This document shows positions 43,575 through 53,636 of a stretch of DNA of 64,000 nt, one piece after another. The notes below the pieces were generated by a model, which searched no databases, was not told the DNA's origin, and worked only from the letters and a program-made list of their open reading frames with translations. Location of the stretch: the NCBI RefSeq assembly GCF_902498805.1, contig NZ_LR701576.1, forward strand, positions 248,001-312,000, given 5' to 3'. Both the position numbers and the translations under genes were made by a program. This DNA is from Imperialibacter sp. EC-SDR9. GTDB lineage: Bacteria > Bacteroidota > Bacteroidia > Cytophagales > Cyclobacteriaceae. Every line of letters begins with the position of its first letter. Position 1 is the first letter of the stretch.

Positions 43575-44869
43575 TGGTAACAACGGCGTTTATCAATATC
43601 TGGGGAGAAAGAGTGGGTGCCATCGCCTGGGATCCAACCAACGAGATAGGAGCGTTTGAATACGAGCCCGGCTTCCTCTCCAACAACTGGGACCTGGCCC
43701 CCGTCCAGATGCCACAACAAGAAGCAAGAGGCCGGGTCTTTTCGTTTCCTGAATTGCGTACTACCAGCACATTCAAAGGGTTGCCTGGCCTGTTAGCCGA
43801 TATTTTGCCCGACAAGTATGGCAATGCGCTAATCAACACCTGGCTTACCCGACAGGGACGCCCCACCAATAGCCTGAACCCTGTAGAAACCCTTTGTTTT
43901 ATTGGCTCCCGTGGCATGGGCGCTTTGGAAGTGGAACCAGCTTTTCCGAAGGCAGACGACAAGGCCACAGAAATAGAAATAGAAAGCCTGATACAAGTGG
44001 CCGAGCAAATTCTCTCCGGGAGGAAGGACTTTGCCGCCAATGTGGCCAGCGACGAAGAAAAGGCTTTGATCGACATACTGAAAATTGGCTCATCAGCCGG
44101 TGGAGCCAGGGCAAAAGCCCTGATCACCTACAACAAATCGACGGGCGACATCAAGAGCGGTCAAACTAATGCTCCCAAAGGGTTCACGCACTGGATCATC
44201 AAGTTTGACGGTGTGACCGATACTCAATTTGGTTCATCCAGTGGGTACGGCCGGGTAGAAATGGCCTACTACCTCATGGCCAAGGAGGCTGGCATAACAA
44301 TGACTGACAGCAAACTACTGGAAGAAAACGGCAGGGCTCATTTCATGACCAAACGGTTTGACCGGGTTCCCGATCAGGGCAAAGTGCATGTGCAAAGCTT
44401 TTGTGCGATGCGGCATTTCGACTTTAATGAGGTGACGATGTACAGCTATGAGCAGTTGTTTGAAACCATGAGGTTCCTGGGATTGCCTTACCCACAAGCT
44501 GAGCAGCTGTACAGAAGAATGGTTTTTAATGTGATGGGGAGGAACTGTGATGATCACACCAAAAACTTCGCTTTCATGATGGACAAAACCGGGCAATGGG
44601 CATTGTCGCCGGCGTTCGATGTTTGCCATGCTTATAGGCCCGACAGCGACTGGGTAAGCCAGCACGCCCTGAGTATAAACGGCAAAAGAACAGCTATTAC
44701 CAAAAACGATTTACTGGCTGTGGCCAATCAAATGAATGTGAAGAAAGCTGCAAGCATCATTCAGGAGATTGCAGAAGTAGTCAGTCATTGGGGTAAATAC
44801 GCTGAGCAGGTTGGCGTGGAAAAAGTGCTACAAGCAGGCATTGGCAAAACCTTGCAGATCATCCGTTAA
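43574..44869 (+). CDS. hipA: HipA-type serine/threonine kinase toxin
   Basis: 431 residues. The N-terminal subdomain-1 (about residues 5-125, GLPGLLADILPDKYGN) is followed by the kinase part: G-loop GSSAGGARAKA (172-182), Lys260 region in MTKRFDR, catalytic Asp in GRNCDDHTKNF (about 326-327) and the metal-binding Asp349 in SPAFDV. All key residues are intact, so the toxin should be active. HipA kinases phosphorylate glutamyl-tRNA synthetase or other targets and cause dormancy. Confidence 0.93.
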   Translation: MVTTAFINIWGERVGAIAWDPTNEIGAFEYEPGFLSNNWDLAPVQMPQQEARGRVFSFPELRTTSTFKGLPGLLADILPDKYGNALINTWLTRQGRPTNSLNPVETLCFIGSRGMGALEVEPAFPKADDKATEIEIESLIQVAEQILSGRKDFAANVASDEEKALIDILKIGSSAGGARAKALITYNKSTGDIKSGQTNAPKGFTHWIIKFDGVTDTQFGSSSGYGRVEMAYYLMAKEAGITMTDSKLLEENGRAHFMTKRFDRVPDQGKVHVQSFCAMRHFDFNEVTMYSYEQLFETMRFLGLPYPQAEQLYRRMVFNVMGRNCDDHTKNFAFMMDKTGQWALSPAFDVCHAYRPDSDWVSQHALSINGKRTAITKNDLLAVANQMNVKKAASIIQEIAEVVSHWGKYAEQVGVEKVLQAGIGKTLQIIR

Positions 44870-44881
44870 TCGATCAGCTTA

Positions 44882-45973
44882 TCAGCTCAATATCCGATGA
44901 GTAGGCGTTGGAAAGCCTGGCTGAAAAAAAACAATATTCTCCTCAGAGATAATGGTATCGACTGTTCTCAGCAAGCCAAGTTCAACCTCCAACAGACCTC
45001 TAAGGACTTCGGGAGCTGTTTGAACCCGGGCATTCACTGTAAGTTGGACTTCATTCGATTGCCCAAAAAAAGTCCTGAGTTCATTAGTTTCGGCTGCGGG
45101 GGATGACACAGTGGTGAAGCTAATTTTTCTTTGTCTACCATTCGATGTGATCATCAACTTAAGGTGCCCGATGGTAAGCTGCTGACGTTTGATGCTACTA
45201 GTCAGCCCTTCGATGAAATCAATGGCTACTTTTGTTGCCGTGCCGTGGGATGTTTTGATCGTAATCTGCTCATCCAACCAAGCAAGCTCCGCTTCGCCTT
45301 TGCCATATTTGGCATAGTCGATATCAAGTGGCGTGAGCTTATTGGAATCCCCGTTCGCCTCTAGCTCATTCAGCCATCCACGAACCGAGCCCTCGTCAAG
45401 CGAGTTTTGGAAAAGAAATTTTTTGCCAGGGTATTTAGCGGTCAGTGCTTGCTTGAAAGCCGGAAGATCGGCAGGGCTAATAAGGTCAATTTTGTTGACG
45501 ACAATTAATCTGGCTTCTTCGATTTGCTTCTCCCAAATGTAGGTGGTGTCGGCACTAAAGGGCAGCCGTCTATCGTTCGTATGCATCATCAGCATTCTGG
45601 CATCGACGAAACAGGAAAGGGTCACGGCTTCCATTTTTTCTTGACGAAACTTCCGAAGGGGCTTGAGCACCGTAGCGACAAGGTCGGTGCATGACCCCAC
45701 CGACTCAGCGAAAATAACATCAGGTGAGATGCCAGCCGTCATTCGTTGAATCTGCTCATCGAGCTGGTCGTAGTTGCAGCAAAAGCAACCTCCGGCTACC
45801 TGTGCAGACGAAATCCCTTCCGCACTGAGGAACTCGCTGTCAACAAGGTATTGCCCCTGGTCGTTGGTGATCACGCCAACTTTTAGGCCTTGCTGCGTAA
45901 GTTGTTGACAAGCGACTGCAATTGCGGTCGTTTTACCGCTTCCCAGAAAACCTCCGACCAGATGCATCTTCAT
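44882..45973 (-). CDS. CobW/COG0523 GTPase, probable metal chaperone
   Basis: 363 residues. Walker A is GGFLGSGKTTAI (residues 7-18), the family metal site is CFCC (Cys63, Cys65, Cys66 in GGCFCCNYD) and NKID gives guanine specificity. The C-terminal half diverges from ZigA/YeiR types. COG0523 proteins move zinc or other metals to target enzymes with GTP. No zinc-responsive gene or Zur box was noticed nearby, so the metal is open. Confidence 0.88.
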   Translation of the reverse strand: MKMHLVGGFLGSGKTTAIAVACQQLTQQGLKVGVITNDQGQYLVDSEFLSAEGISSAQVAGGCFCCNYDQLDEQIQRMTAGISPDVIFAESVGSCTDLVATVLKPLRKFRQEKMEAVTLSCFVDARMLMMHTNDRRLPFSADTTYIWEKQIEEARLIVVNKIDLISPADLPAFKQALTAKYPGKKFLFQNSLDEGSVRGWLNELEANGDSNKLTPLDIDYAKYGKGEAELAWLDEQITIKTSHGTATKVAIDFIEGLTSSIKRQQLTIGHLKLMITSNGRQRKISFTTVSSPAAETNELRTFFGQSNEVQLTVNARVQTAPEVLRGLLEVELGLLRTVDTIISEENIVFFQPGFPTPTHRILS

Positions 45974-46121
45974 TGCTCATTCATTTTCACCTGAATTTAC
46001 TAAACATTTCTTTCGATAGCCGTTTATTAAAATCCAACGAGCACAAACAACCTTGATCAATATATAATTTTCCGAAACCAACTTGGACGGGGCTCACCAT
46101 TGCCTACTCCAGGAGTAACGA

Positions 46122-48754
46122 CTACTCATTTCTCAGGCAATCAACCGGATTAGCCTTGGCAGCCTTCATCGTGAAACCTGAGGCCACGGCAACAGTGGTA
46201 AGCAACACGATCACCACCGGAATACCATACACCCACCACTGAAGCGGTGCAGCATAAGCAAAATTGGCCAGCCACTCGTCCACAGCCAGTACTGACAGCG
46301 GCACCGTGACAGCCGCCGCCACCACAACAAGTCGAATAAACCGCCACGAAAAAAGGGTCACAATGCCGGCCATTGATGCACCAAGCACCTTCCTGATGCC
46401 AATTTCTTTCTTCCGCTGTTCGGCTACATACGACACTAACCCAATAAGGCCCATGCAGGAAATAAAGATGGCCAAAATCGAGAAAGACCCTGCAAGTGTC
46501 ATGGATTTCTCTTCAGCCAAATACATCCTGCCAAGCGATTCATCAAGAAAAGTATAATTCAGCGGATAGCCCGAAGCCGACCTGCTCCACTCCCGTTCCA
46601 AAGTAGTCAAAGCGCCTGAAACATCGTTGCCATTGAGCTTTACTATCCCGACAGTCTCCTCATTGCTAAACCAAATCACCATGGGCTCAATCTTGTTTTG
46701 GAGTGACCTGGCATGAAAGTCTTTGACGACCCCGATTATATTGCCTCCTGGGAGTCGGAATACAACCAGCGCATGGGTGTGCCAACAACTCGGCCAGGCT
46801 GTTTGTCGAGGCCTAAAAACTCAACCAGGGTCTCGTTGACCAAATAGCCCTGTGTTTCATCTGTCGGAAACTCCCTGGAAAATTGCCTGCCTTCAGCTAA
46901 CTCGATTCCAAGCGCATCGAGGTAACCATAGTCGGCGGTGATGTAGGTAAATGCTTTGATCCGTTTTTCTTCACCCACCTGAACTTCAAAAATATTGTGG
47001 CCGGTGATATTTCCGGGCACATCGCTTCCCCTGCTAACGGCCGCAATTCCATGATGATTTAATAGTGCGTTTTTAAAGCTTTCAAATTTCTCTCCCTCCA
47101 AATCATTCGTCAGTTGAAAATGAACTACCAGGTCTTTTTCGTAACCCATTTTAGCTTCTTTCATGTAAGAAAGCTGGCTGCTGATGACCAATGTTCCGAT
47201 GAGCAGAAATACCGATATACTGAATTGGATGACAGTCAATATATTTCGAAAGCCCACCTTACCACCTTTTGCATTTCCTCCTCTAAGAGTTGAAGAAGGA
47301 GTGAACGACGATAAGTAAAAAGCAGGATAGCTGCCTGCTACGAACGCTGTCGCAATGATGATACCCAACAGTTGAGTAACGAATTGCCAGTCATTGTCTA
47401 TATCAAAAGTAAGTCGCAAGCCCAGGGCGTCATTGAACCAGGGAACTGCCAGCCAGAAAAGAAGCAGGCTCAGGACACCTGCTATTAAGACGATGAAAAA
47501 AGCCTCACTCAAAAACTGAAATATAAGCTGCCTCCTCACAGCGCCCATCACTTTTCTCACTCCTACTTCTTTAGCCCGGCCTACCGCCCTGGCAGTGGAA
47601 AGGTTCATGAAGTTGAAACACGCAATGAGAATGATGAAAATGGCTACTGCTAAGAAAATATAGACATGGCTGATATTTGATGTAGGGCCGTCTCCTCGAA
47701 TTCCCTGAGTGAAGTGAATGTCGGAAAGCGGTTGAAGCCAATGTGCGGCCGCCTCCTCACCATCACCAAAAGTGCCTAACTGCTTCATTTTGGCCACCAT
47801 AGCTTGCGTCACTTTTTGATGAAAATCAGTCATATCTACGACATCCGGCGCATACAAGTAGGTGGAGAAATTCCAATTGTTCATGCTGGTAAGCACAGTC
47901 TGGTCAGCTCCATAAAATTTTGGCAGTGATGCCACAGATACCAGATAAGAAAACTGAAGATGGCTATTGGCAGGAACATCTTCGAAAACGCCCGTAACTT
48001 CCAATTCGAGGTTACTATCATAGGTAATCACCTGGCCTATGGGGGTTTCGTCTCCAAAAACAGCTTCAGCAATAGTTTTGGAGATAACTACGGTGAGAGG
48101 ACGAGTCAACACATCCGCTGAGTTCCCCTCTTGCAGCCGGAATGAAAACATGTTGAAGAAGTTGCTGTCTGCAAGAGATAGAGTTGCTGCGGGGAGTTCT
48201 TTTCCCTTCCATTTCAAGAAAGGTTGTTCTTCCCATTCCGTATACCTAACTGCTTGCTCAACCTCGGGAACGGTGGCTTTCAGATGAGGAGCTATGCCTG
48301 CAGCTGTCTGTACCTGAAGTGTCATTTGCCCATCTTTGGCAAACTGCGGTATATACCTGTAGATATGCTCCCCCTTTGTGTGAAAGTCGTCAAAGCTTAG
48401 CTCATACCGAACATACAAACCGATCAAAAAACAGCTCGCCAGTCCGAGGGCCAGGCCCAGGACGTTCAGTACTGTGTGGCCTGGGTGCCGAATGATATTT
48501 CTCCAGGCGATAGTCACGTAATTTCTTAGCATACCAGTATTTGTTAGTCTGTTTTCAAAAGTATCCCTCATCAATATCCCCGGCCTGAAAAACCTGAGCA
48601 CATTCCATTTAAATTTCCGTCCCGCCTTTCTTTCACCAAAAGCTTCAACATCCTCATCAAACTGCTCCAGCAAGTCGCCTTCAATGCCTTCATAAAGCCC
48701 GGAAGGGCAAAACCAGCGGAGGAAGCGGAGCCAGGTGGGAGACGGTTTATTCAT
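46122..48754 (-). pseudogene. FtsX/MacB-type permease, broken by a one-base deletion
   Basis: The frame from 48754 runs 672 residues and stops at 46736; the next frame (open to 46122) continues the same protein. At a CCC run on the minus strand (46750-46752) one extra C restores DSPGGNIIGVVKDFH and a single 877-residue reading. The N-terminus is a permease prefix domain (RWFCPSGLYEGIEGDLLEQF), then MacB periplasmic core domains and two FtsX sets of four helices. The last FtsX part (KEIGIRKVLGASMAGIV) lies in the second frame. It is a tandem paralogue of the next gene. A real mutation or a read error cannot be told apart. Confidence 0.8.
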
Positions 48755-51470
48755 AGCGCAGACTGTTTACCGGATTGCTAACTGCCACTCTCCACGACCG
48801 AAGGATGACTGTCGCTAAGGCCAGCCCAAAAACGCTCAGCAATGGAACAATGAAAAGCCATAAGTCAACATCAATTCGAAAGGCATAGGTATTGAGCCAT
48901 GATTCAAGCGCCAGCCAAACAATAGGAACCGCCAATAACGAAGCAACCAAAATTAGCCGGAAGAAATCTTTGGAAAGCAGAGCAAGAATATTCTCCACCG
49001 TCGCTCCAAGTACCTTTCTGATCCCGATCTCTTTTGTTCGTTGGATAGTGCTGTAAGCCACCAGACCAAATAGCCCCAGGCATGCGATGATGATTGCAAA
49101 GAGTGAGAAGAAAAGAAACAGCGAGGTGAATACAGTTTCGGCCTGGTACTTATTCTCAAAATGACTGTCGAGAAAGAAGTATTGAAAGGGTTGCTCTGGT
49201 GCGGCTTCTTTCCATGCGGCTTCAATTTCGGCCAGAGCTTCCTGGTAGCGATTGCCTGTTGTGCCACCAGTCACTTTCACAAAGAAAAACCTGCTGTTCC
49301 AGCTTCTGTCCCATTCCTTATAGGGGACATACACTATGGGCTCATAGGAGTTTTTTAGAGAAAGCTGGTTGTAATTTTTGATCACCCCCACAATTCTGCT
49401 GTCTACTTCCTGCAGATTGTGCATAGGCTCGTCTACGATTTCGAACGGGTCTTCAAAACCCAGTAAACGGGCCGCTGATTCGTTGACAATGGCCGATTTT
49501 TGGTCTGCAATATTCGCAGGATCAAATGAGCGGCCGGCCAGCAGTGCAATCTCCAGGGTGTTAAAAAAATCCTCATCAATACTGACGATTTTTAGCTCCT
49601 TTGGCTCTGTCTGATCGCCAACAGTTACATTGGCTTTCAGGCCCAGCAAGTTAACCTCGTCGCCAGGGGCAGCCGACGAAAAGCCCACCGACTCCACAAA
49701 GCTTACCCCATTCAGTTTGGATTTGAAGCTCTCATAAACCTTAGGCGACTGAGAGCCATACCCTTTCACTACAATGACCTGATCCATGTTCATGCCCAGG
49801 TCATAGTCTTTCATGAAACGAAGCTGTTGGTAAAGCGACCAGGTACCAGTAGTAAAGGCGACACAGAAGACAAACTGCACCACAATAAGCACTTTTCTCA
49901 ACTCAATTTTTCTCCCAAACCCTGCCGCTCCTTGTCTGCCCCCTTTCAGGGCTTCTATCACCTTGATCCGGGTAATGATCAAAACAGGATATACCACCGA
50001 GAGCAAGATGCCTGCTACTACGATGGCTATTGCAGACGCAATCATTGAAGTTGTAACGATGCCATTCTGCCAGGCAGGCCACTTCAGCTCAAAAGCATTT
50101 TCTATAAAAAGGATGCTGCTTGCGGAAATGAGAAAAGCCACAATGACAGAAAGTAATTTCAGCAACGCAGATTCTACCAACAGCTGGCCCACCAATTGAC
50201 GACGAGTTGAACCAATGATTTTCCTCACGCCAATCTCACGGCTCCTTTCGATAGCCTTTACCGTAGATAAGTTAATATAGTTGATATAAGCGCTTAGCAG
50301 GATGCCTATCATCACCAGCTGCAGGAGAAAAACCCCATTGCCGTCACCATTGACTTTGAGCTCATTTTTCAAAGCAGAATGCAAATGGATGTCACTGATG
50401 GGCTGCAACCTGAAGTCAATAGCATCGCTGAAATAGGTCATTTCGTCTCCATGCTGAGCCACCCTAAGCTTCGATATTCTGTTTTCTAGTTCAGCAATAT
50501 TACTTCCCTCCTTAATCAGCAGATAGGTGTAAGTGTAGTCCCAGTGCCAGTAAGTGCTCCCGTTGCTCAGCCCGGGAAAAATTGTGCTGTACGAAATCAG
50601 GAAGTCGAAATTCATGTGAGAGTTACCGGGAGGATCCTGAATGACGCCTGTCACCTTAAAATTGCTTTCTCCAAAGGTGGCCGGGCCCAGGTTTCCATGT
50701 GAGTCAATCGTTATGAGTTTACCCATAGGGTTTTGGCTCCCAAAAAACTTTGCAGCACTGGAAGCAGTAATGACCAGCGAAAATGGGTCACTTAGTGCCA
50801 GATCAGCGTCTCCCTGAAGAAGCTTGAAAGAAAATATTTTCAGAAAGCCAGGGTCAGCGAAAAACACTTCCAAGTCAGCCAGGCTTACCTCGTTATAAAC
50901 AGCCCAATACTCACCGGTAAATACACTGAGAGGAGCAAAGCGGGTATATTCCAGCACTTCCGGAAAGGCGTCCTTTACTGAAGGGCCCGACCATGGCACT
51001 GTTGTAGCCCGTGCATCATCTGCAACTGTCTGCCTGTTCCAAACCGTCGTTACCCGGTAAATCTGGCCCTTATTAGCATGCAGGCTTTCGTAGCTTTTCT
51101 CATAACCGACATACTGATAAATCAGAAAAGCAGCCGACATGCCGAGGGATAGCCCCAAAACATTAACAATGGTAAATGCCCTATTCTTAGTTAGCTGCCG
51201 ATAAGAAACCTTCAGGTGATTTCCAAACATCCCCGTATTCATTAAATGGCGGTTAAAACTGTTTCTCATCAAAATTCCCGGCCGGAAAAACCGGAGCACA
51301 TTCCATTTGAATCTCCGACGAGCTTTGATATCACCAAGCGTTTCTACATCAACCTCAAACTGCTCCAGCAAATCGCCTTCTATCCCTTCGTAGAGATTCG
51401 GAGGACAAAACCAGCGGAGGAAGCGAAGCCACCGAGTTGCTAAACCTTTATGTAAGTGCTTGTTTGGCAT
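48747..51470 (-). CDS. FtsX/MacB-type ABC permease with prefix domain
   Basis: 907 residues from the ATG at 51470, 4 bases after the padR stop (a TTG at 51482 is possible). Residues about 12-75 form the soluble permease prefix domain (RFLRWFCPPNLYEGIEGDLLEQF split). Two MacB_PCD/FtsX repeats follow, each ending with a helix set and the motif REIGVRKIIGSTRRQL or KEIGIRKVLGATVENI. Such proteins move lipids, peptides or lipoproteins, or transmit mechanical force with a separate ATPase; no ATPase gene is in this operon. Confidence 0.9.
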   Translation of the reverse strand: MPNKHLHKGLATRWLRFLRWFCPPNLYEGIEGDLLEQFEVDVETLGDIKARRRFKWNVLRFFRPGILMRNSFNRHLMNTGMFGNHLKVSYRQLTKNRAFTIVNVLGLSLGMSAAFLIYQYVGYEKSYESLHANKGQIYRVTTVWNRQTVADDARATTVPWSGPSVKDAFPEVLEYTRFAPLSVFTGEYWAVYNEVSLADLEVFFADPGFLKIFSFKLLQGDADLALSDPFSLVITASSAAKFFGSQNPMGKLITIDSHGNLGPATFGESNFKVTGVIQDPPGNSHMNFDFLISYSTIFPGLSNGSTYWHWDYTYTYLLIKEGSNIAELENRISKLRVAQHGDEMTYFSDAIDFRLQPISDIHLHSALKNELKVNGDGNGVFLLQLVMIGILLSAYINYINLSTVKAIERSREIGVRKIIGSTRRQLVGQLLVESALLKLLSVIVAFLISASSILFIENAFELKWPAWQNGIVTTSMIASAIAIVVAGILLSVVYPVLIITRIKVIEALKGGRQGAAGFGRKIELRKVLIVVQFVFCVAFTTGTWSLYQQLRFMKDYDLGMNMDQVIVVKGYGSQSPKVYESFKSKLNGVSFVESVGFSSAAPGDEVNLLGLKANVTVGDQTEPKELKIVSIDEDFFNTLEIALLAGRSFDPANIADQKSAIVNESAARLLGFEDPFEIVDEPMHNLQEVDSRIVGVIKNYNQLSLKNSYEPIVYVPYKEWDRSWNSRFFFVKVTGGTTGNRYQEALAEIEAAWKEAAPEQPFQYFFLDSHFENKYQAETVFTSLFLFFSLFAIIIACLGLFGLVAYSTIQRTKEIGIRKVLGATVENILALLSKDFFRLILVASLLAVPIVWLALESWLNTYAFRIDVDLWLFIVPLLSVFGLALATVILRSWRVAVSNPVNSLRYE

Positions 51471-51474
51471 TCTT

Positions 51475-51801
51475 TTATCCAAAATTCAACTGAGGAATTA
51501 GCTTCCAAAGATCCATTCGTGACTCTTTCATGTCTTTGAGAATAGCCAGGCCGGCATTGGTAATGGTAAAAATTCGTTTACGGCGACCACCTCTTTCATT
51601 GGTGGCTCCACCCATGCCCGATTTTACATACCCTTTGTCTTCTAGTCGGTACAAGGTCACGTGCACAGCACTGAGGTTCACCTCCCTGCCGACCTTAGCT
51701 TTTATTTCACCAACGATGGCATTGCCGTATGCCTCTTCCTGAAGGATGGCCACAATGGTCAGCACCAGCTCTTCAAATTCACCTATGTATGATTTGCTCA
51801 T
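51475..51801 (-). CDS. PadR-family transcriptional regulator
   Basis: 108 residues, winged helix: EELVLTIVAILQEEAYGNAI, then the recognition part SAVHVTLYRLEDKGYVKS (about residues 42-59) and GGRRKRIFTITNAG. It is the first gene of the permease operon, as is usual for PadR regulators placed before prefix-domain permeases in Bacteroidota. It likely represses its own operon. Confidence 0.92.
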   Translation of the reverse strand: MSKSYIGEFEELVLTIVAILQEEAYGNAIVGEIKAKVGREVNLSAVHVTLYRLEDKGYVKSGMGGATNERGGRRKRIFTITNAGLAILKDMKESRMDLWKLIPQLNFG

Positions 51802-51811
51802 TAGTATATAG

Positions 51812-51860
51812 ATTGTAAAACAAATAAAAGCATTTCTATATTAATTGTAAAAGAAATGCT
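51812..51860. promoter_or_regulatory. Candidate PadR site: inverted and direct repeats
   Basis: AGCATTTCT (51829-51837) and AGAAATGCT (51852-51860) form a perfect 9-base inverted repeat with a 14-base spacer. ATTGTAAAAnAAAT is repeated at 51812-51825 and 51844-51857, a 32-base period (three helix turns). The element lies between the padR and symporter operons. Confidence 0.45.
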
Positions 51861-51939
51861 AATTAAATTTTGTCCCGGTACAAATTGCAAAAGCCCTCTT
51901 ATTTGCCAATCTTCAATCCGCTTTAAACCTACTTATAAG

Positions 51940-52146
51940 ATGAAATCATTTACTGCATGGCGAATCGTTGTCGCCGCAGCCATTTTGCTCGTTCTTCTGA
52001 GCTTTGGCGTAATCTTCAAACCCGGCAATGCCGAGCCGCTTTTTCTTTCCCTGCCTTACGTATTCTGGAGTAGCATCCTCATCACTGCGCTGCTGGTGGC
52101 ACTCACTTTTATAGGAACCCGGGTTTTCCCGCATAAAGAAGATTGA
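51940..52146 (+). CDS. Small two-TM partner of the sodium/solute symporter
   Basis: 68 residues from the ATG at 51940, two helices (about 7-27 and 38-60) with PLFLSLPYVFWSS between them, resembling the small DUF3311/YhdT-type proteins encoded before SSS symporters. The symporter starts 1 base after its stop. A longer frame from 51856 has a non-conserved N-terminus and is not used. Confidence 0.7.
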   Translation: MKSFTAWRIVVAAAILLVLLSFGVIFKPGNAEPLFLSLPYVFWSSILITALLVALTFIGTRVFPHKED

Positions 52147-52147
52147 T

Positions 52148-53536
52148 ATGACCACCTGGCTGATTATTTTCTTCATCATCTTCATTGGCCTGCTGGTGCT
52201 GGCCTCTGTTAAATCCTATCAAAAAAATAGAACTTCGGACGAATTCATGCTGGCCGGGTCTGCCATAGGTGCCTTCCTGGGCTTCATGACCTTTGCTGCC
52301 GCATTGTTCAGCGCCTTCACATTCATGGGCATGCCCGACTTCTTCCGTAACCACGGGGTAGGTGCCTGGATCTTCCTGGCCTTTTCGGATGCACTGATGG
52401 TATTCTTTATCATCTGGTTTGGCTACAAGCTTCGTAAGCTGGCCAAAGCCAAGGGTTTTCAAGGGATAGCGGGTTTGCTAGTTAAGTGCTACCATTCTCC
52501 CTGGGCAGGCTACCTATTCTTCTTAACCGCCTTCTTGTTTCTTATTCCTTATGTCGCCATACAGATCAGGGGCATCTCCATCTTCCTCAACGCAGCTTTT
52601 CCTGATGCCATTCCCTCATGGGGCTGGTCGGCAGGCACGGTGGTGATTATGTTGATTTATGCAGAAATTGGCGGCCTCAAAGCCATTGTATACAGCGACG
52701 CCATCCAGGGCATTTTGCTGCTGGTCGTTATTTGGATCATTGGACTTGCCTGCCTCGAAATGTCGGGCGGACTTGGTCAGTTGATGGCGAATATTGGCAC
52801 ACAAAACCCAGACCTACTCACGCTACCTGGCCCAAAAGGCTTGTTCAGCACACAATTCCTGATCGGATCCGCCATCGCTATTGTGATGATTCCGGTGACA
52901 CAGCCGCAACTCACTACCCGGCTAATCGTGATGAAGGACCTGAGTTCGGTGCATAAAATGACCTACGCCGTGGGGCTCTTCGCAATACTAGTGATTCTCC
53001 CCACTGCGTTCATCGGCTTGTATGGTGCGCTGAAATATCCAGATGTGTCTACGTCAGAGTTTCTATCCTCAGCGCTACTATTTGACCAGGCCAATCCGGT
53101 AGCTGCACTGGCCGTTGTCGGTCTTTTCGCAGCCTGCCTTTCTACCACTAATGCGCAGATTTTTGCCCTTGGCTCCGAACTCCGGTCGTTGCTTTCAGGC
53201 GAGGACAAAACAGTGATGCGGTATACGAAAATCTCGCTACTGGTATTCTCATTAGTAGTGCTCATTTTTTCCATTTACATGAGCGACCAACTGGTGTTGC
53301 TGGCCAGGTTGAGCTTTACAGGCACCTCGGTCATGGCACCGCTAGTGCTCGCTGCGGTTATCTTTGAAAACCCACCCAAAGTACTGATGATCACTTGCGG
53401 GCTGGCATTACTCAGTGTCATCTTGTCGATCGCTTCGGTGATACCTGCACAAATCGGCGGATTTAATTTTGACATCGTGCTGTACATGGTGCATGGCGGT
53501 TTGAGCGTCTTGATAATGGTATTACACAAAAAATAG
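52148..53536 (+). CDS. Sodium:solute symporter (SSS family)
   Basis: 462 residues with about 12-13 hydrophobic helices. The family signatures are present: KNRTSDEFMLAG (about residues 20-31) and the sugar/metabolite-binding stretch GGLKAIVYSDAIQGILL (about 173-189). It takes up a solute with sodium across the inner membrane. The following hydrolase, reductases and the small partner suggest a carbohydrate or uronic-acid-like substrate. Confidence 0.92.
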   Translation: MTTWLIIFFIIFIGLLVLASVKSYQKNRTSDEFMLAGSAIGAFLGFMTFAAALFSAFTFMGMPDFFRNHGVGAWIFLAFSDALMVFFIIWFGYKLRKLAKAKGFQGIAGLLVKCYHSPWAGYLFFLTAFLFLIPYVAIQIRGISIFLNAAFPDAIPSWGWSAGTVVIMLIYAEIGGLKAIVYSDAIQGILLLVVIWIIGLACLEMSGGLGQLMANIGTQNPDLLTLPGPKGLFSTQFLIGSAIAIVMIPVTQPQLTTRLIVMKDLSSVHKMTYAVGLFAILVILPTAFIGLYGALKYPDVSTSEFLSSALLFDQANPVAALAVVGLFAACLSTTNAQIFALGSELRSLLSGEDKTVMRYTKISLLVFSLVVLIFSIYMSDQLVLLARLSFTGTSVMAPLVLAAVIFENPPKVLMITCGLALLSVILSIASVIPAQIGGFNFDIVLYMVHGGLSVLIMVLHKK

Positions 53537-53636
53537 GCAGGGTAAGGCAAGAAAGCTCACATGGCTTGACGTAGCCACTTTACTGATCTTTGAGAGAAGA
53601 GGTAATCCTCTTGCTTTTTAAACATATAGGAACGAA

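Noticed and set aside
43465-44127. 220-codon minus-strand frame over hipB and hipA
   Set aside because: Antisense shadow of two intact genes.
46736-46760. Programmed -1 frameshift in the permease gene
   Set aside because: The site lacks a slippery heptamer and I saw no downstream pseudoknot; a simple base loss explains it.
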